DNA of 64,000 bases. It comes from JAUIET01 sp964352475 (lineage in GTDB: Bacteria > Pseudomonadota > Gammaproteobacteria > Pseudomonadales > JAUIET01). Location: positions 1 through 64,000 of the forward strand of contig CAYGSL010000016.1 of NCBI GenBank assembly GCA_964352475.1, given 5' to 3'. The notes beneath the pieces were generated by a model, which worked only from the letters and a program-made list of their open reading frames with translations, had not been told where the DNA came from and did no database searches. The position numbers and the translations under genes are program-made. The number at the start of each line of letters is the position of its first letter. The first letter of the stretch is position 1. Positions 9,173 through 17,724 of this stretch are shown here, piece after piece.

Positions 9173-11125
9173 ATGTCGTTCAATCATCTTTTTACACCTC
9201 ATGAAATTCGCGGGCTGGAAATTCGAAACCGAATTTTCTCTTCAGCACACCAAACTATTCTTGCCCATAACGGCGCGCCAGGCGAGGAGATGGCGGCCTA
9301 TCACGAGGCCAGGGCCAAGGGTGGTGCGGGTCTGATCATTATGGAGTCTTCGCGCCCTGACGCAGATGATGTGTCAGCGAGTTATTATCTTGATTCAAGC
9401 ACTGATGCCTGTATTCCCGGTTACCGCATGGTTGCCAAAGCGGTGCACAAACATGGGTGTAAAGTGTTCGCACAGATAAATCATGGTGGGCGGATAAGCT
9501 ATACACACGACGGTCTACAGATTGTGGCACGTGCCCCTTCGATGGTGCCTGACCATCGTTTCCATTGCATGCCGCGCGTGATGTCTACCGAATACGTTCG
9601 CAAAATTATTCAGGCCTTTGCGAATACGGCGGGTCGTATGGCCGAGGCTGGAGTTGATGGGGCGGAGCTAACGGCCAGTCATGGCATGTTGATTGCTCAG
9701 TTTCTTAATCCGCAAACCAATTTTAGGGAAGATGAATACGGAGGGTCTGAAGAGAATCGCTTCCGCATGGTGGCGGAAATGATTGCCGCTACCCGAAAAG
9801 TGGTGGGTAGTGACTTCGTTATTGGCATGCGTATCTCAGCTGACGAGTTGGAACCGGATGGTCTGGATGAAGCGGCATGGCTGGAGATTTGTCGAAGGCT
9901 GAGTGAAGAGCAGGAGCTGGATTATCTGAACGTAACAGTAGGTTCGATGATGGGCCTTGGCGGTTCGGTTCATGTTGTGCCGCCAATGTTCATTGATCAC
10001 GCTTATACGGCACCACTTGCGGGGGCTGTGAAGCGTGAAGTAAGACAGTCTGTGCTGGTGACCGGGCGTATCAATCAGCCCCAACTGGCTGAACAGGTAC
10101 TTGCCGCTGGGCAAGCTGATTTATGCGGCATGACGCGCGCGCTGATTTCTGACCCTGAGATGCCTAACAAAGCACAAAGCGGGCGGCTGGACGACATTCG
10201 TGCCTGCATTGGCTGCAATCAGGCGTGTATCGGGCATTACCATGAAGGGGTGCGCATCTCCTGTATTCAACACCCGATCACAGGGCGTGAGTTAACGCTT
10301 GGAGAGCATCCACAGACCGCCCAGCCGCTTAAAGTGCTTGTAGCAGGCGGTGGGCCGGCGGGCATGAAGGCTGCGTCTGTGGCTGCAGAACGAGGGCACA
10401 AGGTTGTTTTGTGTGAGCAAAGCAACCGCTTGGGTGGGCAAGTGGTGTTAGCGCAAGCACTGCCTGGGCGAGCTGAATTTGGGGTGTTGGTTGATAACCT
10501 GCGCCGGGAAATGGAGTTAAGCAGTGTTGATGTTCGACTGAATACCAAGGTAGATGCTGCGCTTATAGACTTAGTGAAACCCGACACCATTATCGTCGCC
10601 ACTGGTGCCACCCCGTATCGGCCAGATGTCGAGGTATCAGAACAAACCCATGCGGTGGATGCCTGGCAAGTGCTGAGAGAAGAGGTGACACCAGGTGCTT
10701 CCGTAGTGATAGCTGATTGGCGCTGTGATTGGGTTGGCATGGGGCTGGCGGAAAAGCTCGCACGCGAGGGCGTTCATGTCCGCTTATGTGTGGACGGGGA
10801 AATGGCCGGCCAGAATTTGCAGAAGTATCTTCGTTGGCACTGGTCAGGCACTTTGCATAAGCTTGGCGTTGAAGTCATTCCCTATGCCCGCTTCTTTGGT
10901 GCTGACGAAGACAGCGTCTACTTTCAGCATACCACCAGCGGTCAGCCGATCATTTGTGAAAACGTGAACACATTAGTGATTGCCCAAGGGCATCAATCCG
11001 AGACGGCGCTGGAACAGCAATTACTTTCGAGGGGATTGGATTATCACCTGGCTGGTGATTGCCTTAGCCCGCGTTCAGCAGAAGAAGCAGTTTACGAAGG
11101 ACTGCTGGTGGCAAGAGAAATTTAG
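9173..11125 (+). CDS. NADH:flavin oxidoreductase, old-yellow-enzyme/2,4-dienoyl-CoA reductase type (FMN, 4Fe-4S, FAD)
   Basis: 650 residues with the three-part layout of FadH and trimethylamine dehydrogenase. Residues 1-335 are the FMN-binding TIM barrel (FSSAHQTIL, QINHGGR, DEYGGSEENR). Cys345, Cys348, Cys352 and Cys364 are the 4Fe-4S ligands. A dinucleotide-binding domain starts at VLVAGGGPAGMKAA near residue 387, with a second one after 510. The protein should pass electrons from NAD(P)H through FAD and the cluster to FMN to reduce an enoyl substrate or demethylate an amine; the exact substrate is not predictable. Confidence 0.9.
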   Translation: MSFNHLFTPHEIRGLEIRNRIFSSAHQTILAHNGAPGEEMAAYHEARAKGGAGLIIMESSRPDADDVSASYYLDSSTDACIPGYRMVAKAVHKHGCKVFAQINHGGRISYTHDGLQIVARAPSMVPDHRFHCMPRVMSTEYVRKIIQAFANTAGRMAEAGVDGAELTASHGMLIAQFLNPQTNFREDEYGGSEENRFRMVAEMIAATRKVVGSDFVIGMRISADELEPDGLDEAAWLEICRRLSEEQELDYLNVTVGSMMGLGGSVHVVPPMFIDHAYTAPLAGAVKREVRQSVLVTGRINQPQLAEQVLAAGQADLCGMTRALISDPEMPNKAQSGRLDDIRACIGCNQACIGHYHEGVRISCIQHPITGRELTLGEHPQTAQPLKVLVAGGGPAGMKAASVAAERGHKVVLCEQSNRLGGQVVLAQALPGRAEFGVLVDNLRREMELSSVDVRLNTKVDAALIDLVKPDTIIVATGATPYRPDVEVSEQTHAVDAWQVLREEVTPGASVVIADWRCDWVGMGLAEKLAREGVHVRLCVDGEMAGQNLQKYLRWHWSGTLHKLGVEVIPYARFFGADEDSVYFQHTTSGQPIICENVNTLVIAQGHQSETALEQQLLSRGLDYHLAGDCLSPRSAEEAVYEGLLVAREI

Positions 11126-11126
11126 A

Positions 11127-11146
11127 GGGGCTACGAAAGTAGCCCC
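11127..11146. terminator. Terminator hairpin between converging genes
   Basis: GGGGCTAC, GAAA tetraloop, GTAGCCCC: a perfect 8-bp stem directly after the reductase stop and before the oppositely oriented gene ending at 11164. No T run follows on the + strand. On the - strand it is followed by CTCTAAATTTC, so it may serve either direction. Confidence 0.55.
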
Positions 11147-11163
11147 AAGGTGGTTCTAAACCG

Positions 11164-11535
11164 TTAACTGTCTTTCGATTTGAACGCCGTCATGGATTCT
11201 TTCCACTCACCGGCAACAGTTGTCATTTCATCTACCACTTCATTATGAGTCTTGATGCGCTCGGCGGCGGCCGCTTCAGCTGCTGCAACCGCATTTTCGT
11301 CGTCGCTGTCTATACCGGACATGTGCGACTTTTCTTCAGCTTCAAGACACTTGATGTAAGCATCGCCATCGGCAACGTAGGCTTTAACAGCGGTTTGCCC
11401 GGCAACCATGTCATCCATAGTGGCTTCGGCACCATTAGGGACTTCAGGGCGCTCAGGGCGCTCACATTCTGCCCAGCTGAATGACGCAGCTGAACTCAAT
11501 AATAGGGCTACAAGTGTGGTTTCAAGTATTCGCAT
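11164..11535 (-). CDS. Small exported alpha-helical protein, function unknown
   Basis: 123 residues with a clear Sec signal peptide (hydrophobic core LVALLLSSAASFSWA, cleavage after AxA-like SWA near residue 22). The mature part is acidic and alanine/glutamate rich (AVAAAEAAAAERIKTHNEVVDEM), consistent with a helical bundle or coiled coil, with two cysteines (C24, C63) that could pair. No family recognised. Confidence 0.7.
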   Translation of the reverse strand: MRILETTLVALLLSSAASFSWAECERPERPEVPNGAEATMDDMVAGQTAVKAYVADGDAYIKCLEAEEKSHMSGIDSDDENAVAAAEAAAAERIKTHNEVVDEMTTVAGEWKESMTAFKSKDS

Positions 11536-11730
11536 GAAATCTCTCCATATTCAGGTAATGCTAAGGATACTGTGCATGTCTTGATCTGAAAAGCCTTCTG
11601 CTGCAAACCATCGTAAATTTAAGAGACTGTTCAGGTTCACGAGCGGCGCTGGAGTTCAGCCATTATTCAGTCTGTCAGGCCTAATCTGAGGGTGCTCTTG
11701 AAATAGCGGACACGCCGCTAAGGAGGAAGT

Positions 11731-12054
11731 ATGAGCATCAAAGCATTGGCACTTGGCTTGGCGTTAACAGTCACTGGTCTGGCGCTGCTTGCCAGTCCGG
11801 CGCAGGCGCACCCAAATGGGCATCATGGAGGTGTGGTGTTCAGTCTGAATCTGCACAGTGCTTATCCGCACAGTGACTACCGCACACGGTATCATCGGGT
11901 AAAACACTACGCTCATGGGCATCGCTTGCACCGGCACAGCCGTCATTGCCCTGATTATGATAGACCGCGACGGCACCGCAGTTATTGGTCGGCTGAGTAC
12001 CGCTATGATAAGCCCTATAAGTATCAGCGACGCCACGACAGGCACCATCACTAG
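11731..12054 (+). CDS. Small exported His/Tyr/Arg-rich protein
   Basis: 107 residues. A strong ribosome site (AAGGAGG) precedes the ATG. The signal peptide runs to residues 25-26 (LLASPAQA-HP). The mature part is dominated by histidine, arginine and tyrosine (HPNGHHGG at its start, HDRHHH at its end) with a single cysteine, which suggests metal binding or an envelope stress role. The latter is inference from composition only. Upstream, TTCAG repeats 11 bp apart (11655-11670) could be a response-regulator site. Confidence 0.7.
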   Translation: MSIKALALGLALTVTGLALLASPAQAHPNGHHGGVVFSLNLHSAYPHSDYRTRYHRVKHYAHGHRLHRHSRHCPDYDRPRRHRSYWSAEYRYDKPYKYQRRHDRHHH

Positions 12055-12137
12055 GGGGTAAATCCTGCCGGTCGTGACGCGCACAAGGACGTGCGCAGAG
12101 GGGTTACAAGCCAGCTGTCAAATTCCCAATTCCGCGC

Positions 12138-12165
12138 TTGAATTCCGTTCGGGCTTATGTACAAT
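12138..12165 (+). promoter_or_regulatory. Sigma-70 promoter for tRNA-Glu
   Basis: -35 TTGAAT at 12138-12143, 16-base spacer, -10 TACAAT at 12160-12165. The predicted start lies about 30 bases upstream of the mature tRNA. Confidence 0.6.
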
Positions 12166-12203
12166 ACCGCCTTCGTTTTTGGCGCTCTTTGACGCTGCAC
12201 AGT

Positions 12204-12279
12204 GTCCCCTTCGTCTAGTGGCCTAGGACACCGCCCTTTCACGGCGGTAACAGGGGTTCGAACCCCCTAGGGGACGCCA
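12204..12279 (+). tRNA. tRNA-Glu (anticodon TTC)
   Basis: Complete cloverleaf. Acceptor stem GTCCCCT pairs AGGGGAC (12204-12210 with 12269-12275). The anticodon stem CCGCC/GGCGG closes the loop CTTTCAC with anticodon TTC at 12238-12240. The T arm AGGGG-TTCGAAC-CCCCT is at 12252-12268. The discriminator is G12276 and CCA is genome encoded (12277-12279). Confidence 0.97.
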
Positions 12280-12328
12280 TTTTCTTCAGGCCCAAGCCGG
12301 TTGACGCGTTGGTCAGCCGCGAGCGTTT

Positions 12329-12865
12329 TCAATACGTATCGTATCGATTACCTTGCGAGTCCTCGGTCTCGTCATTTGGAATGATTACTCCAACTCTATT
12401 ATCGTATTTCCAGCCCCGGCCTGGTCCATCGGCTACTATGGTGTAACTGCCGCCGGTAATGACAGTGAGTTGGTCTGATCCGTTTACAGGGTTTTGCAGA
12501 GCGCCAGAGCTCTGAAGGTATGGGCCGAAGGGAAAGGCACCTTCGTCCTGTCGGCTGCAAACCCGGCCAGCTCTATTCGAATACATTTGCAATTGCAGCC
12601 AGAAGCCTTGTTCCGTTGTTGTGGCTTCGACGGTGGTGCCGGTACATGCAGCCGCTGGTGTTGGATTTCGTCCAGGGTATACACCGTGCTCAGCTTCATA
12701 CTGATAAATAGCCTGCCTGAGTGCGCTCAAACGCGCACGCAGCGCGGCTTCTCTGTCTTTCAGCCCATCGCTGGACAATTGCGGCACAATAATCGCGGTC
12801 AGCACGCCAATGATGAACACCACAATAATCAATTCAATAAAAGTGAACCCGCGAGCGCGCGTCAT
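12329..12865 (-). CDS. Type IV pilin-like / type II secretion pseudopilin
   Basis: 178 residues. It starts with a class III (prepilin) signal: MTRARG then FTFIELIIVVFIIGVLTAII, with prepilin peptidase cleavage expected after Gly6 and the conserved Glu at +5 (Glu11). The globular part has two cysteines (CTGTT, RVCSR) and a YQYEAEHGVYPGR segment typical of GspG/PilE-type pilins. No assembly ATPase or other secretin genes are nearby, so it is an orphan minor pilin. It abuts the FkbM gene upstream: its ATG shares base 12865 with that gene's stop. Confidence 0.85.
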   Translation of the reverse strand: MTRARGFTFIELIIVVFIIGVLTAIIVPQLSSDGLKDREAALRARLSALRQAIYQYEAEHGVYPGRNPTPAAACTGTTVEATTTEQGFWLQLQMYSNRAGRVCSRQDEGAFPFGPYLQSSGALQNPVNGSDQLTVITGGSYTIVADGPGRGWKYDNRVGVIIPNDETEDSQGNRYDTY

Positions 12866-13647
12866 TAAATGGGATTCCCGGCAACAGCGGCAATAAGCTC
12901 ACTGTCTGTATTCTTAACGGCCAGAAAATTGGGCCCGGATTTGAAGTTATTCAGAGGATAACTCCAGGGCTGAAACTGCACACCGTCGCGATGTATCTTA
13001 CCTACTTGATAACCAAACCCTTCAAACAGCTGATAAAAATCCCGCATTAGAAAATGCGCGTCACCATTGGTGTAGCCGTATTCGAACTGCACTGCCCGAA
13101 TAGCTTGTTTGCTCAGTAGCTCTGAGAAACCATTCAACACCATGTGTTCGGCACCTTCTACATCCACTTTAAGAAAATCGATGCTCTCTATGCCATGCTC
13201 TTCGCAATAAGCATTTCCTGTGCGTACGCGGCCTTCACGCTCTGTCACGGCTATTTGATCGTCGTGATAGGTGGCGTTACCCAGCAAGGTATTGAACTTT
13301 GATTCCGGGCCGTAATCTTTGTAGTGAATAGTGCCTTCAGCGTCTGACAAACCGCAATTATTGTTGATGAAGCGTTGGTCGCTCAGCGTATTTGCCAGCA
13401 CCTCATAAGTAAGGTTGGAAAGCTCAAAAGTGTGAATGGTAGCGGATGGGAAATGTTCTGCGGCCATCAGTGACCAATCGCCCACATTGCAACCCACATC
13501 AAACAGGGTTTTAAAATCGAAGCGACTTAAATCCTCAAACAGCTTCTTCTCACCACCTTTTGTGAAGTCGTAAGAAAAACCGTGGTATCGATCAACATAC
13601 TTGCCGCACTGGCGAGCCAGCTCTTTGCGAAATTGAGATAGGATAAT
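12865..13647 (-). CDS. FkbM-family SAM-dependent methyltransferase, with apparent ATT start
   Basis: FkbM enzymes O-methylate glycans or polyketides. SAM motif I (LFDVGCNVGDWS), DFLKVDVEGAEHMVLNG and the C-terminal half match the family. The first conventional start (GTG, 13497) falls inside motif I, so it cannot be the true start. Upstream, about 50 further in-frame codons read as plausible protein (FRKELARQCGKYVDRYHGFS) back to an in-frame TGA. They contain no ATG, GTG or TTG before motif I. The best candidate is ATT at 13647 preceded by GAGGA, giving 260 residues. A frameshift near the 5' end is the alternative. It is divergent from the GT2 gene and belongs with the glycan genes downstream. 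Confidence 0.75.
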   Translation of the reverse strand: MILSQFRKELARQCGKYVDRYHGFSYDFTKGGEKKLFEDLSRFDFKTLFDVGCNVGDWSLMAAEHFPSATIHTFELSNLTYEVLANTLSDQRFINNNCGLSDAEGTIHYKDYGPESKFNTLLGNATYHDDQIAVTEREGRVRTGNAYCEEHGIESIDFLKVDVEGAEHMVLNGFSELLSKQAIRAVQFEYGYTNGDAHFLMRDFYQLFEGFGYQVGKIHRDGVQFQPWSYPLNNFKSGPNFLAVKNTDSELIAAVAGNPI

Positions 13648-13674
13648 GGTTTCCTCATGGGTGGATCACCGGCC

Positions 13675-13680
13675 TATAAT
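13675..13680 (+). promoter_or_regulatory. -10 element of the glycosyltransferase operon
   Basis: A perfect TATAAT lies 30 bases before the GT2 start codon, without a good -35. On the opposite strand, TATTAT at 13676-13681 with TTGTCT 18 bases upstream could drive the divergent FkbM gene, so the two promoters would overlap. Confidence 0.4.
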
Positions 13681-13709
13681 ACCGATCCGTTGCCTGAACA
13701 GACAAGCGC

Positions 13710-14522
13710 ATGAATTCCGCTGGAACTGTCTCCGTTATTGTGAGCACGTACAATTCGCCGCGTTACTTAGCAAAAGCCTTGCGCTCATTGCAGCAGCAAA
13801 GTGATCAGAATTATGAGGTTGTGGTGGCCGATGATGGCTCTGGTGAGGAAACGGCCGAGTTGATTCAAGCCTGCGCGGCAGAAAGTTCGGCCCGTATTGC
13901 GCACGCATGGCATGAAGATCAGGGCTTTCGAGCGGCGGCTGCCCGCAATAATGCGGTGCGACTGGCTGACGGTGATTATCTGGTGTTTCTCGACGGCGAC
14001 TGTATTGCCCGCCCCGATTTTGTTAGCGCACATAGGGAATTTGCTGAAACTGGTTATTTTGTGCGCGGCAGCCGTATTATGTTGCGCGAGCAATTAACGC
14101 GCAAAATATTCGACGGTGAGGATCTGCCAGCGCACTTTCCAGCGTGGCTGTTGCATCGCATGAAAGGTGAGGTCAAACGTGTGGGTTCGCTGCTGCCGCT
14201 ACCGTTTACAGCGTATCGAAAATCGCACGACTGGGACGGTGTGAAAACCTGTAATCTCGGCATCTGGCGATCCGATTTCGAAGCCGTGAATGGCTTTGAC
14301 GAGCGCTATATAGGCTGGGGGCACGAAGACGCTGATCTGGCTGTGCGGCTACTGCGGTATGGCGTGCTTAGAAAAGAAGGGCGGGCGTCCATTCCGGTTA
14401 TACACCTGTGGCATGAAGAGAACGATCGCGGCCAGCTGTCGGCCAACACCGAGCGTTTGCAAACAGTCATTGCTGCCAGCCACCATGTCGCCAATCCGGG
14501 TTTGAAGGCGATTTCTGAGTGA
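13710..14522 (+). CDS. Family 2 glycosyltransferase
   Basis: 270 residues. The N-terminal GT-A fold has VSVIVSTYNSPRYL, the VVVADDGSGEET nucleotide-sugar loop and the metal-binding DGD (FLDGDC). The C-terminal part has NLGIWRSDFEAVNGFDERYIGWGHEDADL, the galactosyltransferase-type acceptor region found in LPS and capsule enzymes. It is the first gene of a translationally coupled series: its stop overlaps the next GTG start by four bases (GTGA). Confidence 0.92.
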   Translation: MNSAGTVSVIVSTYNSPRYLAKALRSLQQQSDQNYEVVVADDGSGEETAELIQACAAESSARIAHAWHEDQGFRAAAARNNAVRLADGDYLVFLDGDCIARPDFVSAHREFAETGYFVRGSRIMLREQLTRKIFDGEDLPAHFPAWLLHRMKGEVKRVGSLLPLPFTAYRKSHDWDGVKTCNLGIWRSDFEAVNGFDERYIGWGHEDADLAVRLLRYGVLRKEGRASIPVIHLWHEENDRGQLSANTERLQTVIAASHHVANPGLKAISE

Positions 14523-15562
14523 AGATTGTTCAGCTTTTTGATGGCCAGGTACCGCCTTCTGGCTACGGTGGTATTGAACGCATGGTGTTCTGGCTGGCAC
14601 GCGCATTAGTGAAGTTGGGTCATGAGGTAACAGTGGTCGCACGCGTTGGCGGCGATGCGCTGACTGAAGCAGGAATCCGGTTTGTGCCTTGGCCGCACTC
14701 CCTTACAGAGCTGCCATCGTTGTTGCCTGATGCTGAGCTACTGCACTTCCATCAGCCGTTTCCAGCCACGTTTTCTCCACACTGCGCGTACCTGATTACT
14801 GAACACGGCAACCATCGCGCCAAGCAGGCAATACTGCCCAACACTGTTTTCCTAAGTAAGTCGCACGCTAACAATCATGGCGCCGAGATTTTTGTGCACA
14901 ACGGCCTGCCCTTAGATGAATACCCGCCAAGTTCTGAAAAAGAGCGCACTATGTTGTTTATGGCCAAGCTAGGCTGGCGGAAAAAGAATGCAATAACTGC
15001 AATAAACCTTGCGCTGGATAATAATCTGACGATAAAGCTTTGTGGCGGCGATGTATGGAAGGAAAAGAAGTTGAGAGGCATGTGGCGCAGACGCGCCCAA
15101 CGCGACGGCAAAGAACAGTTAATCGAGAGCTGCGGCAATGTGGATGGTATCGAGAAGCTGAGTTTGCTGCAAAATAGTAGCTTGTTGTTTTACGCCGTAA
15201 ACTGGCAGGAGCCATTCGCGCTGGCACCCCATGAAGCCATGGCCTGCGGTACACCGGTATTGGCTACACCCAATGGCGCGCTGGGGGAGTACATTGTTGA
15301 CGGCGACAATGGTTATCTTGTGACTTCCTATCATCAGGCCAATGAAGCGATTGATTGGCATCTCAGCCGTACTGTTGATGAACAGCAGCGTATGCAGCAG
15401 CGGTGCATTGAAACTGCGTTTTCGATTTTGAACAGTGCGCGGGCGTATCTTCCGCTATACGAGAACTTGCAGAGCAATGACTACCTTTACCCGCCGGCCG
15501 ATGCTGCCAGATTTAAATATCGGCCCGGCAAAACCGTAAAAGTACGAAGGTGGTTGGCGTGA
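14519..15562 (+). CDS. Family 4 glycosyltransferase
   Basis: 347 residues, GTG start overlapping the previous stop (GTGA). N-terminal GT-B signature MKIVQLFDGQVPPSGYGGIERMV with the glycine-rich acceptor loop; the C-terminal half has the donor-site pattern EPFALAPHEAMACGTPVLATPNGALGEYI (the EX7E motif). It probably adds a hexose to a surface glycan made with its neighbours. Confidence 0.9.
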   Translation: MKIVQLFDGQVPPSGYGGIERMVFWLARALVKLGHEVTVVARVGGDALTEAGIRFVPWPHSLTELPSLLPDAELLHFHQPFPATFSPHCAYLITEHGNHRAKQAILPNTVFLSKSHANNHGAEIFVHNGLPLDEYPPSSEKERTMLFMAKLGWRKKNAITAINLALDNNLTIKLCGGDVWKEKKLRGMWRRRAQRDGKEQLIESCGNVDGIEKLSLLQNSSLLFYAVNWQEPFALAPHEAMACGTPVLATPNGALGEYIVDGDNGYLVTSYHQANEAIDWHLSRTVDEQQRMQQRCIETAFSILNSARAYLPLYENLQSNDYLYPPADAARFKYRPGKTVKVRRWLA

Positions 15563-16647
15563 AGCTAATGCTGATTACTACTGATATTGATCATATTGAG
15601 CCGTATCAATATGTTGGGGCGCAGCAGAAAGGGGCAGAAGTTATTGTGCTGTGCGCGGAGAATTGCATTAATCTTGAATTGTTTGCGCAAAACGACATAC
15701 CCGTTCAGAAAATTGCATTCAAAGGCAAACGTAACAGAGGCAATATCAGAAGTATACGAGAGGCGATAGATCAGTTTCAGCCAGATATTGTTCACGTTCT
15801 TCGTAAGCAGGCCTTACTCAGTACCATACCGGCGATGAGCAATAGCAAAGCCAAGCTAATCGCCTATCGTGGCATTGTTGGCAACCTGAGTTACTTTGAC
15901 CCGTTTTCCTTGTTAAGTTTTTTGCACCCGCGTATTGACCGAATTGTGTGCGTCGCCGAGGCCATTCGCGCGCATTTTCTAACGATGGGATTTGGGCCGG
16001 TCCGCTTACCACCGGAAAAAGTAATCACCATTCATAAAGGGCATGTCACAGATAGGTATAACTCGGTGCCGGGTATCGACTTACAACAGTATGGCGTGCC
16101 GGCGGATTACCAGGTAATTGGATTTTGCGGTGCAATGCGGCCCAGAAAAGGTATAGACGTGCTTGTGCGCGCATTCAGTGACATGCAGCGCGACAAAGTG
16201 GCCTTGTTGCTGGTAGGTGATCTTCGCGACGAAAAAGCCAGGCAGGCGATAGCAGCTAGTAGCAAGCGAGAATTTATATTCACTACCGGAAAAGTGGATC
16301 AACAAGCGGCGTTGTCGATTAACGGAGCGATTGATGTGGCAACTATGCCATCGATTAAGCGCGAGGGCTTGCCAAGAGCGTTAATTGAAGCAATGGGGCA
16401 GGGCACGCCGGCGGTAGTAACCAGTGTGGGAGGCAGTCCGGAATTAGTTGAACACGGCAGTAGTGGCTACGTCGTAGCACCAGGGGATGTTGCGGCATTT
16501 ACTTCCGCTCTTGACAAAATACTTGACGAAAAAACCTGTAAAAACATGGGTGAAATGGCGAAGAAGCGAATTCAAAACCATTTCGATGTACGTGACACCA
16601 TAGAGCGCAATTGGGTGTTGTATGAAGAATTGCTCAAAGGGAGCTAG
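15559..16647 (+). CDS. Family 4 glycosyltransferase
   Basis: 362 residues. The start is placed at GTG 15559 (MKLMLITTDID) because it again forms a GTGA overlap with the previous gene, rather than GTG 15550. GT-B fold; the donor site reads REGLPRALIEAMGQGTPAVVTSVGGSPELV. FCGAMRPRKGIDVLVRAF is the usual Rossmann start of the C-terminal domain. It lacks the GxGG acceptor loop of its neighbour and instead resembles the short N-terminus group of GT4 enzymes. Confidence 0.9.
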   Translation: MKLMLITTDIDHIEPYQYVGAQQKGAEVIVLCAENCINLELFAQNDIPVQKIAFKGKRNRGNIRSIREAIDQFQPDIVHVLRKQALLSTIPAMSNSKAKLIAYRGIVGNLSYFDPFSLLSFLHPRIDRIVCVAEAIRAHFLTMGFGPVRLPPEKVITIHKGHVTDRYNSVPGIDLQQYGVPADYQVIGFCGAMRPRKGIDVLVRAFSDMQRDKVALLLVGDLRDEKARQAIAASSKREFIFTTGKVDQQAALSINGAIDVATMPSIKREGLPRALIEAMGQGTPAVVTSVGGSPELVEHGSSGYVVAPGDVAAFTSALDKILDEKTCKNMGEMAKKRIQNHFDVRDTIERNWVLYEELLKGS

Positions 16648-16680
16648 CGCGCCATGTACCCACCATCGACTGGCTAAATC

Positions 16681-17724
16681 ATGAAAGTAATCTTGCAAGA
16701 CTATATTAATCGAACATCCGAACACTGTGGCAGTGGCTCCATGCGCGATCTTATTCGTCATTACTGTGATCTGGATTTGCCAGAACATGTTGTTTTTGGC
16801 TTGGGGGCGGGGCTTGATGCACTGTATTTCCCTTTGCCAGGAAACACGCCACCGTTCATGTTTGTAGGCCGTGGAGTGAGCATGGAGCAAGACCTTGCCT
16901 ATACGCTGGGCCTTGATTATCAGGAAACAACACAAGCGGATAATGATGTTGCCTGGCAGCAAGCGCGCCAGGAAATTATTGATGGGAACCCAACCATGTT
17001 GGCTGGCGATATCTATTATCTTGATTATAGAAAATTCAAAGTGCATTTCCCTGGGCACCGCTTTGTGCTCGTTGGATTCGATGATGAACAGCAACAGGTT
17101 TATATTGCCGACCGAACCGAATGCGAACCGCAGATATGCTCTTTGCAAGGTATACGCGACAGCAGAAACTCTCCGGCTGGTATTTCGTCGTACAATTTGT
17201 GGGGCAAGTTTCAATCTGGTGATGTTCGCCATAGCCTTGATGAGGCGTGTGAACTCGCACTTCGTATTACAGCAGAACGAATGCTGGGCGAAGACCGTTC
17301 GCAGATCGAAATGCTAAGTGCTCAGGCAGGCAGTAGCGATTTCGTGGCAGGTGGCCTTGCGTCGTTAGTGTTGTTTCGCGCGCAGCTGAAGTCAATGCCC
17401 GACCGCGGCAACGACACCGGCCTGGCCAAGTACCTGGTCGACAGTATCGTTAACTTTGGCACGGGTGGCGGGTTTTTTCGGGTGATGTTCGCCGAGTTTA
17501 TGCAATGGTCGAGAACCCAGCGCCCAGACTTAGTCGGCGATGATGTTGTGCAGACTGCCAATTTAGCGGCCACTCATTGGACTGAAATTGCAAATGTTGC
17601 AAGCGGCCTGGCTGATGACGCCAGTGACCTCAACGCCTGGGCAGCTATTGATAGCTTAATGTTGCAGGTGGAAAACACCGAGCGGAAAATGTTTGAAACA
17701 CTCGCCGAGCAGCTGCATGGATAA
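16681..17724 (+). CDS. BtrH N-terminal domain / DUF4872 protein
   Basis: 347 residues. The N-terminal half matches BtrH, the acyltransferase of butirosin biosynthesis, which has a cysteine-peptidase-like fold. Candidate triad: Cys16 (SEHCGSGS), His126 (PGHRFVLVGFD) and Asp144 (YIADRTE). The C-terminal part (DEACELAL to the end) is helical, DUF4872-like. It follows three glycan genes by 33 bases and overlaps the thioesterase gene by 8. A role in acyl or aminoacyl transfer onto a glycan or small molecule is an inference from family and context. Confidence 0.75.
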   Translation: MKVILQDYINRTSEHCGSGSMRDLIRHYCDLDLPEHVVFGLGAGLDALYFPLPGNTPPFMFVGRGVSMEQDLAYTLGLDYQETTQADNDVAWQQARQEIIDGNPTMLAGDIYYLDYRKFKVHFPGHRFVLVGFDDEQQQVYIADRTECEPQICSLQGIRDSRNSPAGISSYNLWGKFQSGDVRHSLDEACELALRITAERMLGEDRSQIEMLSAQAGSSDFVAGGLASLVLFRAQLKSMPDRGNDTGLAKYLVDSIVNFGTGGGFFRVMFAEFMQWSRTQRPDLVGDDVVQTANLAATHWTEIANVASGLADDASDLNAWAAIDSLMLQVENTERKMFETLAEQLHG

